The translations under genes were made by a program, and so were the position numbers. Below, one piece after another: positions 38,157-47,256 of a stretch of DNA of 64,000 nucleotides; position 1 is the stretch's first letter, and the number at the start of each line of letters is the position of its first letter. The stretch is from the NCBI RefSeq assembly GCF_000003855.2, contig NW_003101679.1, positions 3,929,393 to 3,993,392 on the forward strand, given 5' to 3'. The DNA is from Blastomyces gilchristii SLH14081 (Eukaryota; Ascomycota; Eurotiomycetes; Onygenales; Ajellomycetaceae). The notes beneath the pieces were generated by a model. It made no database searches. It was given only the letters and a program-made list of their open reading frames with translations, and was not told the origin of the DNA.

Positions 38157-39692
38157 CTATGTGATGAAACTAGATCTCACCTCCCCTCTCCTTTCCCGCC
38201 CTTTATACCTCGCCACATCATCGCCCCAGCTCCTTACCGCCGACGCCAACCTCCCCGGAACCCCAGGCTCCTGCGCGATCTCCATCACCGGCATAAAATA
38301 CGTGCGGATCGTAAACACCACAGCGCCGGACCTGGGCTACCTGCGCAGCGACTGCCTCTCAGACCGAAACCAATGGTGCTCAACCGCCTTATCTTTCTCC
38401 GCCGTGGCCCAGCTAACGTGCGCATCGTCCTCCTCGCCAATGCTGCGCGACCACGCGATGTCCTCGTCGACCTGGAGGAAATAATTGTTGCGCAGGACGG
38501 GGTTGGAGGGCTTGAGGCGGCGGAAGAAGTTCACCATGCCCCTTTCGAGCTTGGTTTGGAATTGCGGGACGGAGCCTGAGGTGTGGATTTCGGAGAGCGC
38601 CTGGCCGAATTTGTCGCTTAGACGTCAGAAGCCGGCGAGGAGGTAGTATTGTCCGTCTGCCTTCTCGTACATGAGCGCGATGTCGTCTTGGATTAGGCGG
38701 GAGCAGGTTACTAGGGGGTCCTGAGGGAGAGGGAGGGTGGTTGTGTCGAAGGTTTCGCCGGTTAGGAGGTTTGAGATGCCTGTGGTTGTACGTTTGAAGA
38801 GGGTTGGGTAGCGTTGAGGGAGATAGGAGACCCTGATTAAGTGGTATTTTGTGAGTGTGGGGAATTGTTGGTTTCGTGGATCAAGGGATTATCAGAGAAG
38901 TGTCGAGGAATATATGTATTTATACACGTACAGCTCGTCCAATAACTCAAGCACACCGTCAGCGGCTTCAGGGGCCGTCATGCAGCATTTGTCTCCGCGT
39001 TCGAGGATCCGTCGCGCTTTGTCGGCATGGAAGCGGAGATATTGGTTATCCAGCTCTGATGTGAAGATTATTTGGTATTCCTTTTGTCAGGGAGCGATTT
39101 CATTTACGTTATATTATATCCTGGTTCTGTGCGAAGCTGCGGTATATGAGATTAAAAACCAAGTGAGTTCATGCATACCAATCCACTCATCCCATATCAT
39201 CGACCTCAGCCCCATCGTGACAAAGTAGTTGCCTTCGATGAATGAGTAGCTTTTTGTGTGTGATTTCCATGCTTTAGCCACTCCTTTTCATTATTATCGA
39301 AAGTACGACTTACGGGCCGTATCTACAAGGTCTATATGGAATAGGCTTTGTGGTGTGTACGTCCCAGTTGGGATAAGGGACTGCGTCAGGGCGTTTGAAG
39401 TCTGTGGGCTGCCATTCTTCCAGCCGAGCAGAAGCGTCAATTGACCTAAGTCCAGCCATAATAACTTAAAACATTTGATCTGGGGAAGAGGTGGTCTCAA
39501 ATAGGTACCTCCTGGTCGTCTATCTGCTGTTTTGGTGTTTAGGGCTGGATTTTCTCGATTTGGTGTCACTGGTCGGGAAGACGGACGGGCAGTGAATCTT
39601 TGACAGAGGGAGGCAATTGCCCATGAGGAGATGAAAAGGAGAAGAAGTACAGGGAGGAGGTCGTTCAGTGGATATTTATCCAGGACGAACGT
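38157..39692 (-). pseudogene. DUF3445 / heme-dependent oxidative N-demethylase-like protein with two in-frame stops
   Basis: The minus strand carries a full DUF3445-type gene with good splice sites. It starts with a membrane-anchor-like LLPVLLLLFISSWAIASL (near 39660-39600), then WQPTDFKRPDAVPYPNWDVH, NYFVTMGLRSMIWDEWIG, FHADKARRILERGDKC, YLPQRYPTLFKRT, GFxRLSDKFGQALSEIHTSG, RLKPSNPVLRNNYFLQVDED, HHWFRSERQSLRR, then a codon that is now a stop, PRSGAVVFTIRTYF and VRSWGDDVARYKG. Two codons in one otherwise open frame are stops: TGA at 38627-38625, at the place of a usually conserved Trp, and TAG at 38339-38337. The normal end is TAG at 38159-38157, still in frame. No in-frame ATG is found at the start; ACG at 39692 is a possible lost start. 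Family members are described as heme-dependent enzymes acting on small amines; substrate unknown. Confidence 0.75.
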
Positions 39693-40105
39693 TAACCAAT
39701 TTGTAGGTTTTTGGCTGGATCACACATCGTGGTGATATTTTGTCAGGCATTTGATATCGTTTCTCCCGAGATCAAAAAAGCCAGAGAGATTGTTGGGGTC
39801 GTATATTATATATTTCATCTGATATCAAAGCGAGCATTTCTCCCCGTAGCACACCCCCCTTAGTTTTTCATTTTATCTGTATTCTCTCACCCTTCCCACC
39901 GCTGCTCCTATACATAGCTTAACCAGTGCCTAATATCTCTCGATCACTGGTTGCTTCCGGGGGTAAAGCGTTGCGTTTTAACCGAAGACCGATTCGGGAA
40001 AGAAATGCAGTTTCTTGGCATTCATCACCGTGTCCGTATCACGGCCGGAGGCAACATCCTTTCAAGTGACATATCACGTTATGTAGAGTGTGTCGCGAAA
40101 ATCAC
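39693..40105. other. Intergenic between the DUF3445 pseudogene and ALG9
   Basis: Upstream side of the broken DUF3445 gene and 3' side of ALG9, both on the minus strand. A short ATG frame near 39767 is not in phase with the DUF3445 reading frame. Nothing else seen. Confidence 0.35.
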
Positions 40106-42060
40106 TTAGGGACTGATATCAGCTTTTCGTCGTCCAAGAAGACAGTATCGACCCCATTTGCGCTGGAGCTTTTCTGGGATGAAGGGGAGGTTCGGAATCC
40201 AAATTATTCGTCCCAGAAAACTCGTCCTTTTGGTGTCAAGGAATCGCTTGCATGAAAGTTCTTCCCATGTAGATCTGTCGAGGAGATAGTGGGGTTCTAG
40301 GGCAGAGCCACCATCGCCTGGAAAGTACGAATCGACCAGAAAATTACACTGGGAGATATCCGTCTGCTTCTGGATTAGCGGATGTGTCATAATGGTGAAT
40401 AGTACCTGATGAATACTTACATATTTTCCTAGGTCTTCTAGATTCTGATCGTTCATCCCAGAGGGCACTATCCACGTCCCTGGGCGTAGATCTAGGGCCT
40501 CCGATTCGGGAGCAAATTCACCAGGAAGTAGCCCATCAAATTCACTTTTGATGAACTTGGCTCTTTTATCATCAGGCAAGAAGAATGATGATGGAAAGCG
40601 GTACCACTCCTTTCCAAGACACACATAATCTCCACGGGCTGCTATCTCTGGATTTTCCAACGGCTGGAAAATCTGCAGGGGTGCGTTGTATGCAGTAACA
40701 ACTCCGAAAATTCTTAGGAGACTTATATTCGTGGCGAGGAGTACGGGAATGAGAGCGATGACGAGCTTTATCCCGGGCGAAATACGACCAATCAAATTTT
40801 TGTGATTATTCGAACCCATATAGGCGAGAACTATGTGGAACGCAATCGCTGCGTTTAAAGCTAAGAAAGGATATGCTGGATACATGAAACGCTCCTCCTT
40901 ATGAGGCTGGGTGGTAAATATACTTAACCACATGTAAAGGGGGAGAATAAACGATATCGATCGCAATAGTGTTTGCTTTGTCGTATTGCGTGGTCGGAAG
41001 ACCGTTTGGAAAACAAGGAGAGGAGCCGCGGAGAGCGCGAATATAAACCATATGTTGAAGTTGAGCAGTAAGTTTCGAAAATAAAAGGTCCAAGGCTCGG
41101 TTCCAAAAATACTGGGACCCTTGCCGCTCCCAGCAAACATGTTATATGATATGATATTCCACGGAACGACGACGAATTTTCGGTAAAACAAGCTATCAAT
41201 AGCCATCTCGAGAGCCTAGGTTTATTAGCGTGGACATGTATGTCAGAGGCGCAAAAGCAACTTACCAAAATTATCAGACACCTCATAGTACCCTCAGTGA
41301 ATCGAATCAAGGTTCGGTATAGAGATTTAGAAAAGTATCCAACGGCAATCTCTTCCAACAAAAAGGGTACCACCATAGCGCCGGCAAAAGGCCATCCAAG
41401 TATAGCTCCAATACCGAACCACATTATGCCGCGACCTGTTTTAAGGCCTCCGCGCGAGTCCATGAACGCACACATGCCAAGCATCGAGGTGTACATCGTA
41501 AAGCTCGAGGGTAGCATTGCAGTGGATGCATGGAACATCCCAGGACTAAATACCATGATCATGATAAATATGACTCCGATGCGCGGATTGAGTGTTCGTG
41601 AGATGGCAGAGTATATCCTTGTCTCGCAAGCGGTGCATATGAATGCAAGCGCCATTCTGATGAAATAAAACTGCGCGCTTTTCGATCTCGCAATAAAAGT
41701 AGATATCTTGCCTACGCCAGCATGAAGGGAGACATAGAGCCAGCTACGAATGGAGTACTCTGGCGAGTACTCCCACGTCTGGAGACCATACCCATGAACG
41801 AGGTAGTGTGTGGGCTCCCAGTAATTGAATACTTCGTCGCAGTCCTGTATGGGTGCAAGGGAGGCCGCAAGAGTATTTGAGAGAAGGCAAACGTAGAAGA
41901 CCACATTTAAGGGAATAAAGAACTGATTCGGGACTGGCCTTTACCGCCGTATGATTAGTTATGGTATGCGAAACGGAAACGAAGTTACATACTTGGGATT
42001 TCTCTCTGATGCTACTTTGACAGAACCATGAGAACCAGCCTGGTTTTGTTTGGGAGGCAT
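40106..42060 (-). CDS. ALG9: ALG9 mannosyltransferase (dolichol-linked oligosaccharide, alpha-1,2)
   Basis: Adds alpha-1,2-mannose from dolichyl-phosphate-mannose to the lipid-linked N-glycan precursor on the lumenal side of the ER membrane (GT22 family). Exons on the minus strand: 42060-41993, 41938-41266, 41215-40421 and 40369-40106, total 599 residues with closed phases. The GT22 signature DCDEVFNYWEPTHYL is at about 55-69, followed by QTWEYSPEYSIRSWLY. Several hydrophobic segments follow, then VPWNIISYN and HKEERFMYPAYPF, the second conserved block. The start MPPKQNQAGS lies upstream of the longest open frame, in its own small exon. The last intron is 51 bases, a multiple of three without a stop; its splicing is inferred from GTAAGT...CTAATCCAG and gives KYKQTDIS. 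It is divergent from NAF1, 340 bases apart. Confidence 0.93.
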
Positions 42061-42400
42061 TTTTACCGAATGGGCATTGGAGAGCATGCCCAGGTTGTAC
42101 TTTGGGCGGAAGGGAAAACTGCAATTCCTCCCGCGCACCCCGTGTTTGTCGCAGTCTGAAAGCGGGACGAATCAAAATATCGCAGAGGTTTGACATCCGC
42201 GGCGAACTTTAAAACCTTGAGGAGTAGTTAAGTTAGCTCCTACGGTTGCCCAGATTAGCTAGATGTGCAAATATTAATTTTAAGTCGAAAAAATATTCGG
42301 CGTTCACTTCGGGACAGAAACGAAAAATGGACGATGCTGAAATATCTCGCAACGAAATATTACCACGATTTCTATCCGTGACTTTTTTACAAGCTCAGGG
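42061..42400. promoter_or_regulatory. Shared divergent promoter of ALG9 and NAF1
   Basis: 340 bases between the two start codons. No clear TATA box. It must hold both promoters and leaders, so coordinated expression is possible. Confidence 0.5.
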
Positions 42401-44530
42401 ATGGTGGAAATGCCGTCAACGGATCAGCTAATGTCTGGAGATATTAAAGACCCTCCTGCGAAACGTCCCTGTCTTGATATGGCGTCGAACGGACCGGAGC
42501 TTGGAGGAGAGCCAGCAGCGGATGAAGGAAGCGATTTCTACAACACGCCTCTAAACGCTGGCACCCCGGTTTACACTGCGCAGACCTGTCGCGCCGAAGA
42601 CAATACCAGCGTCGTTCCACCTACACCACCGAAACCTGCGCCCGCAATACCTGGACTGAGCTTTCTGTATAAGAACGAATCAGCTACTGAGTCGCAGGCA
42701 GCTGGAAGCGCCGTTCAACAAATAAGCTCCCTGGATAAACCTAGTGAGCCGGATACACCGCAGGAATTGGATAACCGAGTGCCAAATTCTGAAGATGTAG
42801 AAATGGGATCCCCAACCCCAGTCGTTCAGCAACGCGAGGAAGAACAGCAGGGCCAGAACCATACAGTTACGGAGGAATCTAAGAATGATGCCCCTACTGT
42901 CTCGGAGGCTAACCATGACCCTGTACCACCGACACAGAATGGAGCTTCTGGAGAGTCTCCGGGACGCGCGAATCACACCGGAGGCGCTGAAATTGGCCCC
43001 GACAACTCTGAAAACCCGGAGTGGGAAATGGACTCCTCACCATATGAGTCGTCTTCCTCAGATTCTTCCTCTGACGACAGCGATGATGATGATGATGATG
43101 ATAGCAGCGGCGATTATGACTTATTAGACCCTGAAGAACAAGCCCGGATATTAATGGCTGCGGAGGGCGGTTCCGACGACGAGGGAGATGGAAAGAATAA
43201 AGGGGGACATGTTAGGACAGCAAACGAAAAGCCCGAAGAGATAGTACCGAAGCCCGACATTACCGTCACACCTGATATGAAGGTAGAAGTACTGGGTAAT
43301 GTGGAGACGATCGTTGAAAACGTTGTCTTAATCAAGGCAAATATATCCGGGGAATATCAAGTGCTGGAGAGCGGTTCCGTCCTCTGCCTTGCCGATCTAA
43401 GTGTCATTGGCATGGTATCGGAAACCCTTGGAAGAGTGGAACAGCCGCTATACACGGTACGGTTCCCGAACGAGGAATCGATAAAAGAAGCCAAATTAGA
43501 GAAAGGCACGCCCGTTTTCTATGTTGTGGACCACTCTACCTTCGTGTTCACACAACCCTTGAAGGGGCTCAAGGGTAGTGATGCATCTAATTTCCACGAC
43601 GAAGAGGTTGGAGAGGAAGAAATCGAGTTCTCTGACGACGAAGCGGAGGCTGAATACAAGCGTCAGCTCAAACAGAAGCGTCAACAAAAGAAGGATGGGC
43701 GGCGTGATGCTCATGGACCTGGGAAATCGAGGAGAGATCGACCGGGCCCTTCTGGGCTTGGGAACTATCAGGTAAACTACGACGATATTAGTACAGAAGA
43801 TGGTTACACCCCGTTGTCTCGACCGAAAAATTTCCATGAAATGATCGGTAATAGAGAAGCGCCCATAGAAGAATCTCAGCCACGCAACCAGTTTGCAGAA
43901 AGACATTCTAGAGGAGGAAGGGGCAGGGGTAGAGGCAGAGGCAGTGATCGGGGAGGGCGAGGACGCGGGAGAGGTGGCAGCTACCAGAAGCAGGGAGATG
44001 ATCGCCAACCCCCTCAGCAGCAGCAACATCAACCTGAGCAGCCGCAAAGAGGGCAACAAGAAACGCCACAGTATGCCCACCCCCCACAATCTTCCGAATT
44101 CCGACCTCCGCAGACGTTCTACCAAGCCCAGAACCCTTACCAACAACAGCCCTCGCCTTACAACCCGCCCTCATATCCCCCTTATCAATCCCCACAACAA
44201 AATCAGCCTGCTCAGATGTACAACACCAACCAGGCTTTCTTCCCCTCCGGTTTCCCCCCAGCCCAGCAGCAGTTTCCTTTTCAACTTCTCCATCAACCTC
44301 AATCTGTGTCTCCCTACCCACCACCCGGCTCCCATATCAACCCAGCCTTCTTCCGCAATCTCCAGCAGCAGCAGCATTCTTCACAATCTCAACCACCCGA
44401 ACAAGCCCAGCAGAGCCTACAAGGCGCACACTCAGCCGAAGCGTCTGCAACACAGTCATCGGTTGATACCTTCGCTGCCGCCCAGGCCCAGCTGGATCTG
44501 CTAAGGAGGCTAAGTCGGGGCGGTTCCTGA
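42401..44530 (+). CDS. NAF1: NAF1, H/ACA snoRNP assembly factor
   Basis: Nuclear chaperone that binds the dyskerin/Cbf5 core of H/ACA particles before Gar1 replaces it, needed for pseudouridylation guide RNAs and, where present, telomerase RNA. Single exon, 709 residues. The Gar1/Naf1 fold is at about 290-400: VLGNVETIVENVVLIKANIS, SVLCLADLSVIGMVSETLG, then LYTVRFPNEES and GTPVFYVVDHSTFVFTQPL. Before it is an acidic Ser/Asp run (about 212-235), typical of the family. After it come a basic Lys/Arg segment, an RGG-type stretch (about 500-530) and a Gln/Pro-rich tail. A second Met follows at codon 4; the first ATG was chosen because the frame has no earlier one nearby. Confidence 0.92.
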   Translation: MVEMPSTDQLMSGDIKDPPAKRPCLDMASNGPELGGEPAADEGSDFYNTPLNAGTPVYTAQTCRAEDNTSVVPPTPPKPAPAIPGLSFLYKNESATESQAAGSAVQQISSLDKPSEPDTPQELDNRVPNSEDVEMGSPTPVVQQREEEQQGQNHTVTEESKNDAPTVSEANHDPVPPTQNGASGESPGRANHTGGAEIGPDNSENPEWEMDSSPYESSSSDSSSDDSDDDDDDDSSGDYDLLDPEEQARILMAAEGGSDDEGDGKNKGGHVRTANEKPEEIVPKPDITVTPDMKVEVLGNVETIVENVVLIKANISGEYQVLESGSVLCLADLSVIGMVSETLGRVEQPLYTVRFPNEESIKEAKLEKGTPVFYVVDHSTFVFTQPLKGLKGSDASNFHDEEVGEEEIEFSDDEAEAEYKRQLKQKRQQKKDGRRDAHGPGKSRRDRPGPSGLGNYQVNYDDISTEDGYTPLSRPKNFHEMIGNREAPIEESQPRNQFAERHSRGGRGRGRGRGSDRGGRGRGRGGSYQKQGDDRQPPQQQQHQPEQPQRGQQETPQYAHPPQSSEFRPPQTFYQAQNPYQQQPSPYNPPSYPPYQSPQQNQPAQMYNTNQAFFPSGFPPAQQQFPFQLLHQPQSVSPYPPPGSHINPAFFRNLQQQQHSSQSQPPEQAQQSLQGAHSAEASATQSSVDTFAAAQAQLDLLRRLSRGGS

Positions 44531-45179
44531 ACCGTAAGCGTTATCGGAATTCAAACGCACACGTTTCTTTCCCACTGTGCTTGCAACGGCCTTGTTTCAT
44601 TTGTCTAAAATCATGGCAACTCACGTTCAATTATCAAAAATTGTTCTCTCTGTACGATACTGTTGCTCTACTTGTATACTTGTATGACTTTTATGCTCTT
44701 ACTCTTTCATTATTGAAATTAGAGATATGACTCATAAGAGAGAAAGAGCCAAAGACACTGGAAGGTTGTTGTTTTTTTTTCTGAGCCATGGTTGTGCTTG
44801 TCCTTTATTTCAATTTTTATGGAGTTCTCTACTACGGAGTGCATTTTACTCTATGGGATTTGTCGGTATTCAAAACTTGGGATTAAGGAAAGGAAGCGAA
44901 AAGTCATTTTTGTTCTTGCTACTCATAGTTAAGTCTAGTTCCCAGATAGCATTTTCATTGATCTTGTTTACGGCCTATGTATGTACAATGTGGCTTAAAT
45001 TTTCAAAATATTGCATTTGGGAAATTTCTCAAATAGTGTGGATATTTAGAATGGGCCTCGAATGCGCATATCTAGACCTAGGCCTCAAAAGTGCTAGATA
45101 TCAGAGAATATAATGATACAAAACTGCTCAACGACATAATACGCTGAAATACAACATCGAAGAAAATATCATATAGCAC
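44531..45179. other. Convergent 3' region between NAF1 and PRP3
   Basis: About 650 bases of AT-leaning sequence, presumably two 3' untranslated regions. A 128-codon frame (44727-45113) has no recognisable content. Confidence 0.45.
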
Positions 45180-46961
45180 TTACGTTGCCTCAGTCTTCAA
45201 GCTCTTCGCCAAAGTCCAAAAGTTCTCCAGCTTAGCCCGCGACAACGCATCCTTTGCGGCAGCATCCGTCTCGCACACCCGCGCACCCAGCCACTTTCTA
45301 AACGCTCTAGTCTTTCCCTCTCCTTCCCAAACTAATGTGCATGTGTTTTGGCTCAAATCCTTCAGCTCTCCCGTCTTCTCATCCTCGGCAGTAAGCCATG
45401 ATGCGAGCGCTTCGCGATCGTTGTTTGGATGAGTATTTTCCGTCCAGTCAATGCGATTGAGCATGAGCTTCCGGTACGCGGAGATGGAATGATGGCCACC
45501 CTCGACGATCACGAGGTTGAACTTCGGATGCATAATGCACATTCCAGACAGGTTGTGCTGTTCTGCGTTTTTGCTGATTTTGAAACGATGCCGGCCGTTT
45601 GAGAGGTTGTCTATTTTGTATACAGACATGTATATGCCCTTGGCCGCATCCTGTTCTTGTTGAATGGTGAGCTTCTCAAGCCGTTGCTCCTTGGTCAGCT
45701 TGCGGGATTCATTCGTTGCCACATGTTTGTTAAATCGTTCGGCAATTTCCCGGTTGACGCGAGCTTCAACAGCGGTCGGATCCTTGACGGCTTCTTCACC
45801 TAAAACGCGCATGAGGTTGGATTTCTTGACTTTTGGAGGTGGGACAGGCTCGAGCCCTAGTCTAATCTTCGCCTGTTGCTCTTTAAGATCGGCCATCCGC
45901 CGTTGACGTCGGATTTTGGCTTGCTCTTTTGGTGTAAGGAACATTGGTTTTGGTGCCGGAATGTTTTTATCTTGTGGAGGGTCAAGGAGAACTGGATGTT
46001 GAATATAAATAGAGATTACAGTATCTGCAGTGTCAATTTTGAGACTTTGAGGGTCATCAATGGCAGAATAGTCCGAACCGTTGACTAAACCCTCATCCCA
46101 CCACTCGATTGCAGGTGGAGCCGGTACGATGAACGCTTTTTCAACATCCAAATCTTCATCCACGCCTGCTTGGCGGGCACGCTCCGCGATCTTCTTCTTC
46201 ATAGCCTCTAGCTGAGCTAGTCGGCGAAGTGCCGCTGCCTGCTGGATATATTTCCCTTTCTGATTAAAGACTAACTGACGTGATTGACGAGGCCGCGCTA
46301 GCGCTGTTTTTGCGCCAAGGTTGGGATCAAAGTATGGATTGCTCTTCGTTTCTTCGATGGAGGGACCGGATAGATCTAGCTGCATTTTGGATTTACCGGG
46401 CTTAATGGAAGGAACTGGCGACTCTGTTCGTCGATTCGCCATTGTAGTAGCAAATTTAGGTTGCATCGTTTGTTTGCCTTTCGGAGATTTTGAATCTTGA
46501 GTAGAATCGCCTAGCAAGGCTGGATGCAAGCCGACGTCTAATCCTCCCCTTGCTCTAAATAAGCCATCATCGACAACCGGAGGCATGAACGTAGACGGCA
46601 TAGGTGCCCGTTGCTGGATTGTAGTGTTTACTTTTCCTGTGGCTGCGGCAACTCTCGCCTTAATTTGTTCAAGTCTCGAGAGTGCCGGGCTAGCTGCGGT
46701 GGTTGAAGCTGGGGTTTGGGTACCTGACCCCAAAGTTGGCGTAGCAGTGCCTCCTCTCGCTGCTTCAATTCTCGCTCGAGCAGCCTCAGCCTTTGCACGC
46801 GCCTCAGCTACCATCCTTTCGATTTCCTCCTTGCTGATCCCCCCCTTGTTGCTGCTACTCGCTGGCATAGGGGATCCATTATTGGAGCGGGATCGCTTCT
46901 GTAGCTTGCTCTCGTCATCTTCCGGATGGGGTCTCTTCAGCATATTGCTAGCGTCCGCCAT
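45180..46961 (-). CDS. PRP3: PRP3, U4/U6 snRNP protein
   Basis: Binds the U4/U6 duplex and is required for assembly of the U4/U6.U5 tri-snRNP in pre-mRNA splicing. Single exon, 593 residues from MADASNMLKR; the frame runs further upstream only through non-ATG codons. The N-terminus has a charged helix rich in Ala/Arg/Glu (KEEIERMVAEARAKAEAARARIE). The PRP3 domain lies at about 220-440 and includes NPYFDPNLG and IEWWDEGLV. The C-terminal ferredoxin-like domain (former DUF1115) includes HPKFNLVIVEGG and RIDWTENTHP, ending FWTLAKSLKTEAT. Its stop TAA is inside a perfect donor-like GTAAGT, but the product already has the family's natural end. Divergent from RPA190. Confidence 0.93.
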   Translation of the reverse strand: MADASNMLKRPHPEDDESKLQKRSRSNNGSPMPASSSNKGGISKEEIERMVAEARAKAEAARARIEAARGGTATPTLGSGTQTPASTTAASPALSRLEQIKARVAAATGKVNTTIQQRAPMPSTFMPPVVDDGLFRARGGLDVGLHPALLGDSTQDSKSPKGKQTMQPKFATTMANRRTESPVPSIKPGKSKMQLDLSGPSIEETKSNPYFDPNLGAKTALARPRQSRQLVFNQKGKYIQQAAALRRLAQLEAMKKKIAERARQAGVDEDLDVEKAFIVPAPPAIEWWDEGLVNGSDYSAIDDPQSLKIDTADTVISIYIQHPVLLDPPQDKNIPAPKPMFLTPKEQAKIRRQRRMADLKEQQAKIRLGLEPVPPPKVKKSNLMRVLGEEAVKDPTAVEARVNREIAERFNKHVATNESRKLTKEQRLEKLTIQQEQDAAKGIYMSVYKIDNLSNGRHRFKISKNAEQHNLSGMCIMHPKFNLVIVEGGHHSISAYRKLMLNRIDWTENTHPNNDREALASWLTAEDEKTGELKDLSQNTCTLVWEGEGKTRAFRKWLGARVCETDAAAKDALSRAKLENFWTLAKSLKTEAT

Positions 46962-47256
46962 GGCTAGAATGTTGGGTGAATACACTCACCCGAAGGGTAT
47001 TATCGACGCGTCGGAAAATAGTAAACACTTGTTGAGTTTGTAGCTATGTGGGAGTTTGTCGAGATGCTTGTTTAGGTTGAAGGTTTGGTTGCGAAGTTGG
47101 CACAAACAAGATTCAGAGCTACAAAGGCGGTGCGCCATGGCAGAAAAGTTTCACCAAAAAAATACACCATCTCGAGCTACTCTTCTTCCTCGACTCTTGT
47201 CACCAGTCGACGGCCAAAGCAATTCCAGCGGAACAAGCCTAGGCATTTCTGAGAAG
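46962..47256. promoter_or_regulatory. Shared divergent promoter of PRP3 and RPA190
   Basis: 295 bases between start codons. An in-frame ATG with strong context (GCCATGG, 47137) precedes the chosen RPA190 start by 40 codons without a stop, so part of this stretch may be coding in some transcripts. Confidence 0.5.

Noticed and set aside
38625..38627. Programmed stop read-through in the DUF3445 gene
   Set aside because: A second stop 96 codons later and the missing start codon make a pseudogene the simpler reading.
43496..44146. 216-codon antisense frame in NAF1
   Set aside because: Shadow of the NAF1 coding sequence caused by its biased composition.
46962..46985. Longer PRP3 start (eight extra codons)
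   Set aside because: The codon is GTG, not ATG. MADASN at 46961 fits better.
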